From Variovorax boronicumulans NBRC 103145 (GTDB taxonomy: Bacteria > Pseudomonadota > Gammaproteobacteria > Burkholderiales > Burkholderiaceae_C), in NCBI RefSeq assembly GCF_001591345.1, contig NZ_BCUS01000026.1, forward strand, positions 1 to 61,113: a DNA stretch of 61,113 nt. The letters run 5' to 3'. A program made the translations under genes and the position numbers. Position 1 is the first letter of the stretch. Every line of letters begins with the position of its first letter. This document shows positions 35,096 to 43,587 of the stretch, one piece after another. Below the pieces are notes generated by a model that was given only the letters and a program-made list of their open reading frames with translations, was not told the DNA's origin and did no database searches.

Positions 35096-38000
35096 CTATT
35101 GCGCCCGCTTGAAGTCGAGGATGTTGTCCCCTGCCTTGGGTGCTTTGTCATCGGGCGGCGAGAAGCTGAAGGCCTTCGGATCCCGTATCGACGTCATCTC
35201 GAACAGCGGATTGATCCGCCCCAGTTTGGCGCCGCCGTCACGTATCAGTGGCGCCCAAGCAAAGTTCGCAGTGAACTTGCTCGAGCGCGGCAACAGTGCG
35301 TCGAAGGGGATGGAGACGTAGATGCCCTTGTCGAAACTGCCTTCGCCGAACTGTGCCGCAGAGACGTTGGTCTTGGTCGCCCAGGCGCCGATCGTCACGC
35401 CGTTGTCGAAGCGACGGCTGATGTCGAGCGTGACGCCACGGTCGCCTGCAAGATATTGACCAGCGCTGATCCTGGCCTGCACGCCGTTCCAACCGGTGTC
35501 CCAATAGAGCGTGGCGTGGCCGGTGTTGACCTTGTAATCGCGCAGGCCCAAATCCTGAGCGAAGTCTCGCTGACGCACATGGTTGACGTCGATGCCAAAA
35601 GCGAACTTGCTGCGCCACGGGCGGTAGAGCCACTCGGCGCCGACGCCGGCAAACATCGACTCGAGCGCGCCGCCGTAGACGCTGTAGTACTGGTCTTCGT
35701 TCAGCCGGCCCACGTGGGTCAGCTGAAACACCGGCATGGTCAACCGCTTGGTCGTTGCGTACTCGCGCTGGTAGGTTCGCACGCGGGGAAGGTTGCTGGG
35801 CGCCGTGTAGGTGAACTTGTCGAAGTTGTCGATCAGGCGCCAGTTCAGCGCGGCGTTGACCCAGGTGCTCGGTGTGAAACGGTATTCCGCAGTGGCCGAA
35901 ACGCCGAGTTGGTAGAGCAGGAAGGCATCGGGGCCGCCGAGGATCTGCGAGAAGCTCGGGGTCAGGCCGAAGGTGAGTCTTTCTGTGCGCCGCTCCCAAG
36001 GAGTCATGGCCGGCGTGTCGCTGGGCGATGCGGTGGCGGTGGCTGTTGGGTCGGTGGGGGTGCGCTGCGGCGACGCCGGCACATAGAGCCCATCTTCGGT
36101 CCGGCCGCGCGGCGGGGCGTAGTCACGCTGGTCCGTGGCGCGCAGTTCTGCGGGCGTCTGCGCCTGGTAATGCACCGTCACCCACTCGCTGCGATCGACA
36201 ACCTGCGTGTGCAGTGCCAGTCCACGCTCGTTGTAGTGAAGGATGAAGTGCTTGATCGATGCCGGGGCATCGCGATGCATGACGGCAATGACCTGCTGCA
36301 CACGGGCCTCGCGGTACACCGTGTGGCTTTCGGTGATCCATACGTGCGCGCTGTCGCCTTGCGCCGCAATGCGCTGCACGGTCCATTCGGTGCGTGCCTG
36401 AATCTCCGCAGCGGTGGCGGCCCATCCGGGTGGATTGGCCGGCGCCTCCGGCGTGAAGCGGGGCGGCGGCGGATCTGCGGGCTTGCTGGCCCGCATGCTC
36501 GCCATGTTGGTGGACAGGGTCAGGCCCACCATTACTTTGTTGCCGCGCTCCAGGCCCGCGGTGAAGGCCACGCCGGGTGAGTAGCGATATTCCAGTCCGA
36601 TGTTGAAGGGTGAGCGCTGAACCTGGTTGTTCTGCTGGGGCTCGTTCTTGTAGTTGTTGCCTTCGTACTCGAGCTTGACGGTCAGGGGATCCCAGGGCGT
36701 GCGCCATTCGACGCCGCCGAACAAGGAGGCTGGACCTCGGAAGAAAGCCTTGAAGTTCGCTTCACCGCCCGTTGCGGAACTCACCGTACGCGTTCTGAAG
36801 CGATTGCTCAGTGCCAGCAAGGGGTTGCGGATGTTGCCGCTGTTGCCCAGGTATCCCCAGCCGATGCCGAGGCTGAAGTCGAGATCGCCGTAGCGCTTGT
36901 TGGCGACCAGGTATTCGGCCGAAAAGAGGCCGGTGCCGCCAAGGTCGCGAAAGCCCAATGCAACCTGAGGCACATACGCGGATTCGCGCAGCAGTCGCAG
37001 CTTCACGTCGATGCTCTTGTCCTTGTTGCTCTGGCCAGTGGTGCTGGCGGCGTACGCACGGTTGCTGATGGAGGTGTAACGAAAGCCGGCCTCCATCCAG
37101 TCCAGCGGCTGGAACATCACGTTCAGTCGCGTATAGGGCGACACGTGGCTGATCGACGTGCGGAAATCACCGGCCTCGCCCATGCGTGCCGTCGGCGTCT
37201 GGAGCAGGCCGGTTTCGCCCCAGTCGTTGCTGCTTGTGCGAGGTGCTTTGTATTGCGGGGCCGATGCGTCGGGGCGCACGGAGATGACGCTTTCCGGCGG
37301 AACTGACACCGGGATGGACGTATTGATTGCTGCGGCCGGCTTGGCTGCTGCAAGCGCGGCGGTGGTGGCGCCCAGCGCTGCTGTCTGCGGCGACGGGCCT
37401 TGGGTCGCCAGGAACTTGATGATGCCTTCCGATGCGTCGACCAGTTCGGTCATGCCGCGCGGCGCTGCCCAGATCCATGCACCGGGCGCCGGCTCATCGG
37501 AGGGGTGGCCGTTCCAGGGGGCGATGCCCACGCGCGATGTTCGGCCGTCGGGTTGCGCAACCCATGCCCAGTCGTGGGTACTGTTGGGCGCGCAGGCGAT
37601 GACGTAGTCCCAGGCGGTCCGTCCGGCTTCGTGTGCTACGTGGCACAACTCGCCATTGGGGCGGACAACCGCGATGGTTTTCAATTGCGGGGAGGGCACA
37701 ACGAGTTGCTGGCCGGCCGACAGTACCGGGTCTTGATCCGGGTGTGCCTGCAGCCAGCGGGGGTCCACGATGCCAAGCGCCACGCGGCCGGTGACCGGCA
37801 GGTTCTGCAGCCACGTGATGAGCTTCAGCCGATCGAGTTGCTCGGACCGCGGTGCGCGCCTGCTGGCCGCCTCGAGGCGCACGAGCAGGGTGTTCTTCAG
37901 AAACTGCTGTGCAAGCCGCTCCTGCGGCACGCGCCACGCCAGCCCGGGCGTTGCAGTGCCTTCTGGTTGACGCAGCAGCCAGGTGCTCAGTCGTTCGCCG

Positions 38001-38152
38001 GGTCGCACTTCGGCATCGCTTGCAGGTTCAACGGTCGCCGCGTTCTGTGATGGCTCCGCCGCGGCGCCGAGACTTGCCATCAGCGCGCAGGCAAGGGCCG
38101 TTCGACGGGGCCAATGCGGGGGGCTGATGGCTCGCAGGAGGAGGGGGCTCAT
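35096..38152 (-). CDS. yjbH: YjbH/GfcD outer-membrane protein with fused GfcC/YjbG domain
   Basis: This 1018-residue envelope protein has a signal peptide ending near AALA-type residues around 27-33. The N-terminal part (about 45-235) looks like GfcC/YjbG: RLSTWLLRQPEG, then QLVVPSPQLKTIAVVRPNGELCHV and SRVGIAPWNGHPSDEPAPGAWIW. From about residue 310 (WGETGLLQTPTARMGEAGDF) it is YjbH/GfcD-like, rich in amphipathic beta strands to the C-terminus. In E. coli these are separate proteins of the group 4 capsule/yjb operon. ATG 38152 overlaps the yjbF stop (ATGA). The likely role is secretion or outer-membrane passage of the polysaccharide. Confidence 0.85.
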   Translation of the reverse strand: MSPLLLRAISPPHWPRRTALACALMASLGAAAEPSQNAATVEPASDAEVRPGERLSTWLLRQPEGTATPGLAWRVPQERLAQQFLKNTLLVRLEAASRRAPRSEQLDRLKLITWLQNLPVTGRVALGIVDPRWLQAHPDQDPVLSAGQQLVVPSPQLKTIAVVRPNGELCHVAHEAGRTAWDYVIACAPNSTHDWAWVAQPDGRTSRVGIAPWNGHPSDEPAPGAWIWAAPRGMTELVDASEGIIKFLATQGPSPQTAALGATTAALAAAKPAAAINTSIPVSVPPESVISVRPDASAPQYKAPRTSSNDWGETGLLQTPTARMGEAGDFRTSISHVSPYTRLNVMFQPLDWMEAGFRYTSISNRAYAASTTGQSNKDKSIDVKLRLLRESAYVPQVALGFRDLGGTGLFSAEYLVANKRYGDLDFSLGIGWGYLGNSGNIRNPLLALSNRFRTRTVSSATGGEANFKAFFRGPASLFGGVEWRTPWDPLTVKLEYEGNNYKNEPQQNNQVQRSPFNIGLEYRYSPGVAFTAGLERGNKVMVGLTLSTNMASMRASKPADPPPPRFTPEAPANPPGWAATAAEIQARTEWTVQRIAAQGDSAHVWITESHTVYREARVQQVIAVMHRDAPASIKHFILHYNERGLALHTQVVDRSEWVTVHYQAQTPAELRATDQRDYAPPRGRTEDGLYVPASPQRTPTDPTATATASPSDTPAMTPWERRTERLTFGLTPSFSQILGGPDAFLLYQLGVSATAEYRFTPSTWVNAALNWRLIDNFDKFTYTAPSNLPRVRTYQREYATTKRLTMPVFQLTHVGRLNEDQYYSVYGGALESMFAGVGAEWLYRPWRSKFAFGIDVNHVRQRDFAQDLGLRDYKVNTGHATLYWDTGWNGVQARISAGQYLAGDRGVTLDISRRFDNGVTIGAWATKTNVSAAQFGEGSFDKGIYVSIPFDALLPRSSKFTANFAWAPLIRDGGAKLGRINPLFEMTSIRDPKAFSFSPPDDKAPKAGDNILDFKRAQ

Positions 38153-38901
38153 GTACCAGCGCGCGCCGCGGTGCCGGCTGCTGGTGCGGGGGGTGTCCAC
38201 TGTTCGAAGCTCATGCAGAGGTCGCGGGAAATACATTGCTCCGAATACACGACCTGAGGGGCACCAGAAGCAAATGAAACGCCGAAACGCGCGGGAGGAA
38301 TGGAGGCTGCCGCAGGACGGGAGACGCTGCGCTCTTCATACCAACGCAAGGCGCTCGCGCGCGCGCCGGCGAGCGCGCTGTCGGTGGGCGGCGCGATCGA
38401 TGTGCGCGCGATATCGTCGCGGATGCCGAAGCGATAGCCTGGCATCAGGTCGCGTTCGCGCGAGTAGGCCTGCGGGGTGTTGGCGGCGTGGGCTTGCCAG
38501 GCGGGTGGGTTGGCAAGTCGAACGTCGCGCCAGTCGATGGACAGCCCGGTCGTGCCGACCAGTTGACCATTCAGAAGTCGGACGACTTCGCCCGTGCCGC
38601 TGTACCAAACCTCGACGGGCCCGTCGGCGCGCTGATCGATATAGCCGAGCACCATATACAGGACGCGCCCATCGACGGTGGCCCGCAGGTACCGATAGCT
38701 GGGATTGAAATTGGGCTGGGTTGCTGCAGACTCGCCGCGATACAACAGGCGAGCTGAATCCAGCATGGCTGAAGTTCCGGAGGAGCAACCGCCAACGCCC
38801 AAGAAAAACGTTGCCAAAAGGCAACGTTCTAAGAGTCGCGTGGCGGAAGCAACGCGCGGACTTTTCAGCGAATGCCCTCCTTTCAGGAGGGCAACCAGCA
38901 T
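38149..38901 (-). CDS. yjbF: YjbF/GfcB-family lipoprotein
   Basis: This 250-residue lipoprotein has a long basic N-region, a hydrophobic core (CLLATFFLGVGG) and a lipobox Cys at GGCSSG (about residue 37), followed by RYLRATVDGRVLYMVLGYID, as in the YjbF/GfcB family. ATG 38901 shares one base with the yjbE stop (TAATG), so coupling to yjbE is likely. Two hairpins lie within its first 100 bases, one terminator-like, which may lower its expression relative to yjbE. The stop overlaps the yjbH start. Confidence 0.8.
   Translation of the reverse strand: MLVALLKGGHSLKSPRVASATRLLERCLLATFFLGVGGCSSGTSAMLDSARLLYRGESAATQPNFNPSYRYLRATVDGRVLYMVLGYIDQRADGPVEVWYSGTGEVVRLLNGQLVGTTGLSIDWRDVRLANPPAWQAHAANTPQAYSRERDLMPGYRFGIRDDIARTSIAPPTDSALAGARASALRWYEERSVSRPAAASIPPARFGVSFASGAPQVVYSEQCISRDLCMSFEQWTPPAPAAGTAARAGT
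38802..38828 (-). terminator. Terminator-like hairpin inside the yjbF signal-peptide region
   Basis: On the minus strand AACGTTGCC-TTTT-GGCAACGTT forms a perfect 9-bp stem with a 4-nt loop (38828-38807) and runs directly into TTTC, giving five T in a row after the last GC pair. It lies 73-94 bases after the yjbE stop, within yjbF codons, so it could work as an attenuator that favours a short yjbE transcript. Confidence 0.5.
38874..38892 (-). promoter_or_regulatory. GC-rich hairpin just after yjbE
   Basis: On the minus strand GCCCTCCT-GAA-AGGAGGGC forms a perfect 8-bp stem with a 3-nt loop, starting nine bases past the yjbE stop codon. It buries an AAAGGAGG sequence that would be an excellent ribosome site but has no good start codon after it. 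It may protect the yjbE mRNA 3' end. Confidence 0.45.
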
Positions 38902-39206
38902 TAACGCGTGCCGGTGGTGCCCGTGCCGGTGGTGCCGGTGCCAGGGACGAAGAAGCCGCCGCCGCCGTTGCCGTTGTTGCTGCTGCCGAGGGTCAGCATC
39001 AGTGCGCCGGTGCCTGCAACAGCGCCCCATTGAACGGGGGTCAGGCCGCCAAGGCCAGCAGCGGTTGCACTCGGAGCGCCAGCGGGGCCCGGTGTAAATG
39101 CGCGATTGTTGCTTGCGGGTGCAGGGGTAACCTGCGTTTGGGCAAAAGCCGACGAGATTGCCAGGGTGGCAAGGGCGACGGTAGCAACCAGTTTGTTCGT
39201 CTTCAC
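38901..39206 (-). CDS. yjbE: Small secreted YjbE/GfcA-like protein
   Basis: This 101-residue protein has a clean Sec signal peptide (MKTNKLVATVALATLAISSAFA, cleaved near residue 22). The low-complexity mature part is rich in Gly, Thr, Ala and Pro and has one hydrophobic stretch (GAVAGTGALMLTLG) and a Gly/Thr tail. Size, character and position ahead of yjbF and yjbH homologues match YjbE/GfcA. The start is GTG 39206 with GAGAGGAT six bases upstream. Its molecular role is unknown even in E. coli. Confidence 0.75.
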   Translation of the reverse strand: MKTNKLVATVALATLAISSAFAQTQVTPAPASNNRAFTPGPAGAPSATAAGLGGLTPVQWGAVAGTGALMLTLGSSNNGNGGGGFFVPGTGTTGTGTTGTR

Positions 39207-39687
39207 AGTGATCCTCTCAAAGGGTTTTTATGCTCTTGACTTGAGGTTAGCAGCATCAGAAGTGTGCCGCAACTAATTTGGCCTGGAGGATGAGGCGTTT
39301 GCCACGGCATCCTTGTAACCGTGTATTGCCTCGATTTTCGCGGGTGAGTGTGACGGGGGGCATGTGTATCTCAATGCTACGTAACGTTCCGCCTGCGACG
39401 ACCGTAACGACGGCGACTGGCGCGTACCTCTGTCCGCGGGGCAACCGGCGTTGCCTCCGCATTTCTTCAATGAAATCAACGCACTGGCCGAGCCATTGTT
39501 GTGATGGGTCGCATGGCCGACTCTCAGGCATCGTTCCTGCAGTACCCCGAAACGAAAGTTGACATTCAAGGTAGGCCGCGGGGCACAACAAGGGGATATG
39601 CGTGGTTCGATTGTCTGAAGGTGGGATAGCGAAGGGTGTGCGAGTGTGCGGGCCCGTGGCCGACGGCGTGATCGGAGGCGTCTGCTC
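39207..39687. other. Divergent region between yjbE and the response regulator gene
   Basis: These 481 bp have no credible gene. The yjbE promoter candidate lies at 39244-39272 (minus). On the plus strand a perfect TTGACA stands at 39559-39564, but the hexamers 17-18 bp further on (GGCACA, GCACAA) are poor -10 boxes. No long dyad was found. Confidence 0.5.
39244..39272 (-). promoter_or_regulatory. Candidate sigma70 promoter for yjbE
   Basis: On the minus strand TTGCGG (39272-39267) and TAACCT (39249-39244) are separated by 17 bp, placing a start site about 30 bases upstream of the yjbE GTG. Each box matches the consensus only in part. Confidence 0.35.
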
Positions 39688-40449
39688 ATGATGAATCACC
39701 TGTCCGCCTGCAGCGCACATTCGGCGCCAGCACTCGCCGGGCGCTACGCCGCCCTGGGCTGTGCCTTCTTCGGTGCCCTGATCGTCGAGGGCGACCTGGC
39801 CCTGGCCGATCGCATGCGACGCCTTCTTTGCGATCTGGCCCCGGGTCGCCGCGTCGTGATCGCCTCCACGCAAGCGGAAGCGATCCGTCTGCTGGCCGCG
39901 TTGCCCTACGACCTGGTGCTGGTCGACATGCACTTGACTGATGATGGCGGTGTCGCGCTCCTGTCGCACCTGCGGCGTGCATATCCGCAGATCGACGCCA
40001 TCGCCATGTCGAAGGACGACGACCGCCTGCTGGTTGAAGCCGCGATTTCGTCAGGAGCATCCGGCTACCTGCTGACGAGCGCCGACGATGTCGAGCTCTC
40101 TTTCTTGCTGCGCTCGATCGAGCGCGGCGGTTCGCCGATGGACGCACGCGTCGCGCGTCGTGTTCTCGGCCTGATTGCGGCGTCCGCGAAACCGGAGGGT
40201 GTCGAGTCCGCGCTGCGCGACGGCGACACGGTCTCGCCCCCGATGCCTGCTCCCGGGCTGCTGTCACCTCGGGAGCTCAATGTGCTGCGCCTGATCGCGC
40301 AAGGCTGGAGCAATCGGCAGATTGCCGAAGCGATCTGCCTCTCGATCAACACGGTCGAGTTCCACGCCAAGCGGATCTACCGCAAGCTGGCCGTCAAGTC
40401 GCGCACCCAGGCCGTTCGGCAGGCAACCCAGTACGGGCTGCTGAGCTGA
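39688..40449 (+). CDS. NarL/FixJ-type response regulator (REC + LuxR HTH)
   Basis: This 253-residue protein has an N-terminal receiver domain whose phospho-acceptor Asp is in LVLVDMHLTDDGG and whose switch Lys is probably in AMSKDDD. The C-terminal LuxR-type helix-turn-helix reads LSPRELNVLRLIAQGWSNRQIAEA. No sensor kinase gene is adjacent, so it is an orphan here. It is divergent from the yjbE-F-H operon, 481 bp away, and is the only regulator beside the EPS locus, so control of that operon is plausible but inferred. ATG 39688 with GGAGG upstream is preferred; the frame opens earlier at 39646. Confidence 0.88.
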   Translation: MMNHLSACSAHSAPALAGRYAALGCAFFGALIVEGDLALADRMRRLLCDLAPGRRVVIASTQAEAIRLLAALPYDLVLVDMHLTDDGGVALLSHLRRAYPQIDAIAMSKDDDRLLVEAAISSGASGYLLTSADDVELSFLLRSIERGGSPMDARVARRVLGLIAASAKPEGVESALRDGDTVSPPMPAPGLLSPRELNVLRLIAQGWSNRQIAEAICLSINTVEFHAKRIYRKLAVKSRTQAVRQATQYGLLS

Positions 40450-40513
40450 GCGCCGAGGGCCGTCGCGTGCTGTCGCGCACGTGCTGCGGCGCCGTGCGCA
40501 CGCGCGGCAATCA

Positions 40514-40543
40514 TTGAAAAACCCTTTTGCGCCCCGCTACAAT
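40514..40543 (+). promoter_or_regulatory. sigma70-type promoter of petABC
   Basis: TTGAAA (40514-40519) and TACAAT (40538-40543) are separated by 18 bp, and the -10 box ends 66 bp before the petA start. Both boxes are near consensus and stand out from the GC-rich surroundings. Confidence 0.75.
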
Positions 40544-40609
40544 CTCGGGTTGACCTTGCTGCGGCGAAGGTCAGCCCCTGCTCCAGCGAAGAAGACTTAG
40601 AGGATCCCC

Positions 40610-41227
40610 ATGAGTGACATGACCTCCGGCTCGCCCCGGATCGACACAAGCAAGCGGACGTGGTTGATCGCATCCAGCTGTGCCGGCGTAGCGGGCGGCG
40701 TGGCCACCGCAATCCCTTTTGTGAGCACATTCCAGCCGTCCGAAAAGGCCAAGGCCGCGGGCGCCGCGGTCGAAGTGGACATCTCGGCCCTCAAGGTCGG
40801 CGAAAAGATCACCGTCGAATGGCGCGGCAAGCCGGTCTGGATCCTCAAGCGCAGCCCTGACCAGGTCGCCGAACTCGCCAAGCTCGATGGCCAGCTCGCC
40901 GACCCGCTCTCCAAGCGGCACCCCGACGAATTCACGCCCAAGTACGCACAGAACGGCCATCGTTCGATCAAGCCCGATGTGCTGGTCGTGGTCGGCATCT
41001 GCACCCACCTCGGCTGCTCGCCGGTCGACCGCCTGCAGGCCGGCCCGCAACCCTCGCTGCCGAACGACTGGGAGGGCGGCTTCCTCTGCCCCTGCCACGG
41101 TTCCACGTTCGACCTCGCCGGTCGCGTCTTCAAGAACAAGCCCGCTCCTGACAACCTCCCTGTGCCTCCGCACATGTACCTGTCCGACACGCGCCTGCTC
41201 ATCGGCGACGACAGCAAGAAGGCCTGA
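40610..41227 (+). CDS. petA: Ubiquinol-cytochrome c reductase Rieske iron-sulfur subunit
   Basis: This 205-residue subunit has an N-terminal twin-segment anchor (about residues 17-40) and the Rieske cluster boxes CTHLGC (Cys131, His133, Cys136) and CPCHGS (Cys160, Cys162, His163). Cys131, His133, Cys160 and His163 bind the [2Fe-2S] cluster, and Cys136 and Cys162 form the stabilising disulfide. It accepts an electron from quinol and passes it to cytochrome c1 in complex III. It is the first gene of petABC, 66 bp after a strong promoter. Confidence 0.97.
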   Translation: MSDMTSGSPRIDTSKRTWLIASSCAGVAGGVATAIPFVSTFQPSEKAKAAGAAVEVDISALKVGEKITVEWRGKPVWILKRSPDQVAELAKLDGQLADPLSKRHPDEFTPKYAQNGHRSIKPDVLVVVGICTHLGCSPVDRLQAGPQPSLPNDWEGGFLCPCHGSTFDLAGRVFKNKPAPDNLPVPPHMYLSDTRLLIGDDSKKA

Positions 41228-41241
41228 GGGAGACCACGAAC

Positions 41242-42678
41242 ATGGCTGAATTTCACGAAGTTTCCCCCAACGCCCCCGCCGGCGAGAAGCTGCTCAACTG
41301 GGTCGACAACCGTTTCCCGCTGACCAAGCTCTGGAACGACCAGTGGGGCAAGTACTACGCACCGAAGAATTTCAACTTCTGGTACATCTTCGGCTCGCTC
41401 GCGATGCTGGTCCTCGTGATCCAGATCGTGACCGGCATCTTCCTCGTCATGCACTACAAGCCCGACGCGAACCAGGCGTTCGCATCGGTCGAGTACATCA
41501 TGCGCGACGTGCCCTGGGGCTGGCTCATCCGCTACATCCACTCGACGGGCGCCTCGGCGTTCTTCATCGTGGTGTACCTGCACATGTTCCGCGGCCTCAT
41601 GTACGGCAGCTACCGCAAGCCGCGCGAGCTGATCTGGGTGTTCGGCTGCGCGATCTTCCTGTGCCTGATGGCCGAAGCCTTCATGGGCTACCTGCTGCCC
41701 TGGGGCCAGATGTCCTACTGGGGCGCCCAGGTGATCGTGAACCTGTTCGCTGCCATCCCCTTCATCGGTCCTGACCTGGCCCTGCTGATCCGCGGCGACT
41801 ACGTCGTGAGCGACGCCACGCTGAACCGCTTCTTCAGCTTCCACGTCATCGCCGTGCCGCTGGTGCTGCTCGGCCTCGTGGTGGCCCACCTGATCGCGCT
41901 GCACGAAGTGGGTTCGAACAACCCCGACGGCATCGAGATCAAGGCCAAGCGCGGTCCCGACGGCCATCCGCTCGACGGCATCCCGTCGCACCCGTACTAC
42001 ACGGTGCACGACATCTTCGGCGTGGTGGTGTTCCTCACGATCTTCTCGGCAGTGATCTTCTTCGCGCCTGAAGCCGGTGGGTACTTCCTGGAGTACAACA
42101 ACTTCATCCCAGCCGACTCGCTGAAGACGCCGAACCACATCGCTCCGGTCTGGTACTTCACGCCGTTCTATTCGATGCTGCGCGCCACCACCGACGACAT
42201 GGTCAACGTGTTCGCGCTGATCATCGCGGCCGCCGCCGTCTGGAACTTCATCAAGGGCAAGTCGGGCATGGGCCTCAAGGTTGCCGCCGTGGTCGTGGCC
42301 GCCGTCGTGATCTTCCTGCTCAAGACCTTCGACGCCAAGTTCTGGGGCGTGGTCATCATGGGCGGCTCGGTCATCATCCTGTTCTTCCTGCCGTGGCTCG
42401 ACCACAGCGAAGTCAAGTCGATCCGCTACCGTCCGAGCTGGCACAAGTATGTCTACGGCGTGTTCGTGTTCTTCTTCCTGATCCTGGGCTACTTGGGCAT
42501 CCAGGCGCCCGGCGTCTGGGGCAACCTGGTCATCGGCTCGTTCGCCCTGGACATCGCCCAGACCATCTCGCAGATCGGCACGCTCTTCTACTTCGGCTTC
42601 TTCCTGCTGATGCCGTGGTGGAGCCGCAAGGGCGAATTCAAGACCGTGCCCGAGCGCGTGGTCTTCGCCGCCCATTGA
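41242..42678 (+). CDS. petB: Cytochrome b subunit of the bc1 complex
   Basis: This 478-residue multi-pass protein binds both b hemes and forms the quinol and quinone sites. Heme histidines are visible in the helices with IRYIHSTGASAFF, VVYLHMFRG, FFSFHVIAV and VVAHLIALH. The Qo-site motif reads PVWY (HIAPVWYFTPFYSML) in place of the textbook PEWY. I believe this variant is usual in related betaproteobacteria, but it removes the glutamate. The full-length b-type fusion (N- and C-terminal parts together) separates it from b6f. It starts 14 bp after petA. Confidence 0.97.
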   Translation: MAEFHEVSPNAPAGEKLLNWVDNRFPLTKLWNDQWGKYYAPKNFNFWYIFGSLAMLVLVIQIVTGIFLVMHYKPDANQAFASVEYIMRDVPWGWLIRYIHSTGASAFFIVVYLHMFRGLMYGSYRKPRELIWVFGCAIFLCLMAEAFMGYLLPWGQMSYWGAQVIVNLFAAIPFIGPDLALLIRGDYVVSDATLNRFFSFHVIAVPLVLLGLVVAHLIALHEVGSNNPDGIEIKAKRGPDGHPLDGIPSHPYYTVHDIFGVVVFLTIFSAVIFFAPEAGGYFLEYNNFIPADSLKTPNHIAPVWYFTPFYSMLRATTDDMVNVFALIIAAAAVWNFIKGKSGMGLKVAAVVVAAVVIFLLKTFDAKFWGVVIMGGSVIILFFLPWLDHSEVKSIRYRPSWHKYVYGVFVFFFLILGYLGIQAPGVWGNLVIGSFALDIAQTISQIGTLFYFGFFLLMPWWSRKGEFKTVPERVVFAAH

Positions 42679-42715
42679 TGCGCGCGCAAGTGCAAGAGAG
42701 CTTGAGAGAAACACG

Positions 42716-43492
42716 ATGAAGAAAAGAATTTCCGGCTGGCTCGCTGTCATGGGTCTGGCACTGGGCCTGACCTTCTCCGCGGCCGCATCCGCCGAATCGG
42801 GCGGTCTGGCGTGGGACAAGTCGCCCAACAAGACCACCGACGTGGCGGCCCTGCAGAACGGCGCCAAGCTGTTCGTCAACTACTGCCTGAACTGCCACTC
42901 GGCCGCCTTCATGCGCTACAACCGCCTGCAGGACATCGGCATCAGCGAGCAGCAGATCAAGGACAACCTTCTGTTCACGACCGACAAGGTCGGTGAAACC
43001 ATGAAGGCCAACATCGACGCGCGCCAGGCCAAGGAATGGTTCGGCACCACGCCGCCCGACCTGACGCTGGTCGCACGTTCGCGCGCCGGCCACGGCGGCA
43101 CGGGCCCCGACTACCTGTACACCTTCCTGCGCAGCTTCTACCGCGACGACACCAAGGCCACCGGCTGGAACAACCTGCTGTTCCCGAGCGTCGCCATGCC
43201 GAACCCGCTGTGGGAACTGCAGGGCGAGCGCCTGCCGGTGCACGCCAAGGTCGAGCAGCATGGTCATGCCACCGACGTGTTCACGGGCAAGTGGGAGCAA
43301 GTGACCCCCGGCACGCTGACCCCGGTGCAGTTCGACAGCGCAGTGGGCGACCTCGTCGGCTACCTGCAGTGGATGGCCGAGCCGGCACAGAACACCCGCG
43401 TGCGCATCGGCGTCTGGGTGCTGCTGTTCCTGGCCATGTCGGTGGTTTTCGTATGGCGACTGAACGCCTCGTACTGGAAAGACGTCAAGTAA
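42716..43492 (+). CDS. petC: Cytochrome c1 subunit of the bc1 complex
   Basis: This 258-residue c-type cytochrome has a Sec signal peptide (about residues 1-23, ending AAASA), a heme-binding CLNCH motif near residue 58 and a C-terminal membrane anchor (VWVLLFLAMSVVFVW) ending in a short basic tail. It takes the electron from the Rieske protein to soluble cytochrome c on the periplasmic side. It is the last gene of petABC and a terminator follows 43 bp after the stop. Confidence 0.96.
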   Translation: MKKRISGWLAVMGLALGLTFSAAASAESGGLAWDKSPNKTTDVAALQNGAKLFVNYCLNCHSAAFMRYNRLQDIGISEQQIKDNLLFTTDKVGETMKANIDARQAKEWFGTTPPDLTLVARSRAGHGGTGPDYLYTFLRSFYRDDTKATGWNNLLFPSVAMPNPLWELQGERLPVHAKVEQHGHATDVFTGKWEQVTPGTLTPVQFDSAVGDLVGYLQWMAEPAQNTRVRIGVWVLLFLAMSVVFVWRLNASYWKDVK

Positions 43493-43534
43493 TTCCGTTC
43501 ACGCCGACCGGGCGCCTCGTGCGTCCGGTCCCAC

Positions 43535-43566
43535 AGAGTGGGTTGCCCAGGCGACCCACTCTTTTT
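43535..43566 (+). terminator. Rho-independent terminator after petC
   Basis: A perfect 9-bp stem, AGAGTGGGT (43535-43543) and ACCCACTCT (43554-43562), has a 10-nt loop and is followed by TTTT, G, ATTTTT. It separates petABC from sspA, which has its own ribosome site (TAGGAG) just downstream. Confidence 0.88.
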
Positions 43567-43587
43567 GATTTTTAGGAGTCTCTCGCC

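Noticed and set aside
40597..42879. 760-residue minus-strand open frame opposite petA and petB
   Set aside because: It lies exactly antisense to two certain cytochrome bc1 genes, its translation is His/Asp/Glu-rich without motifs, and it has no ribosome site.
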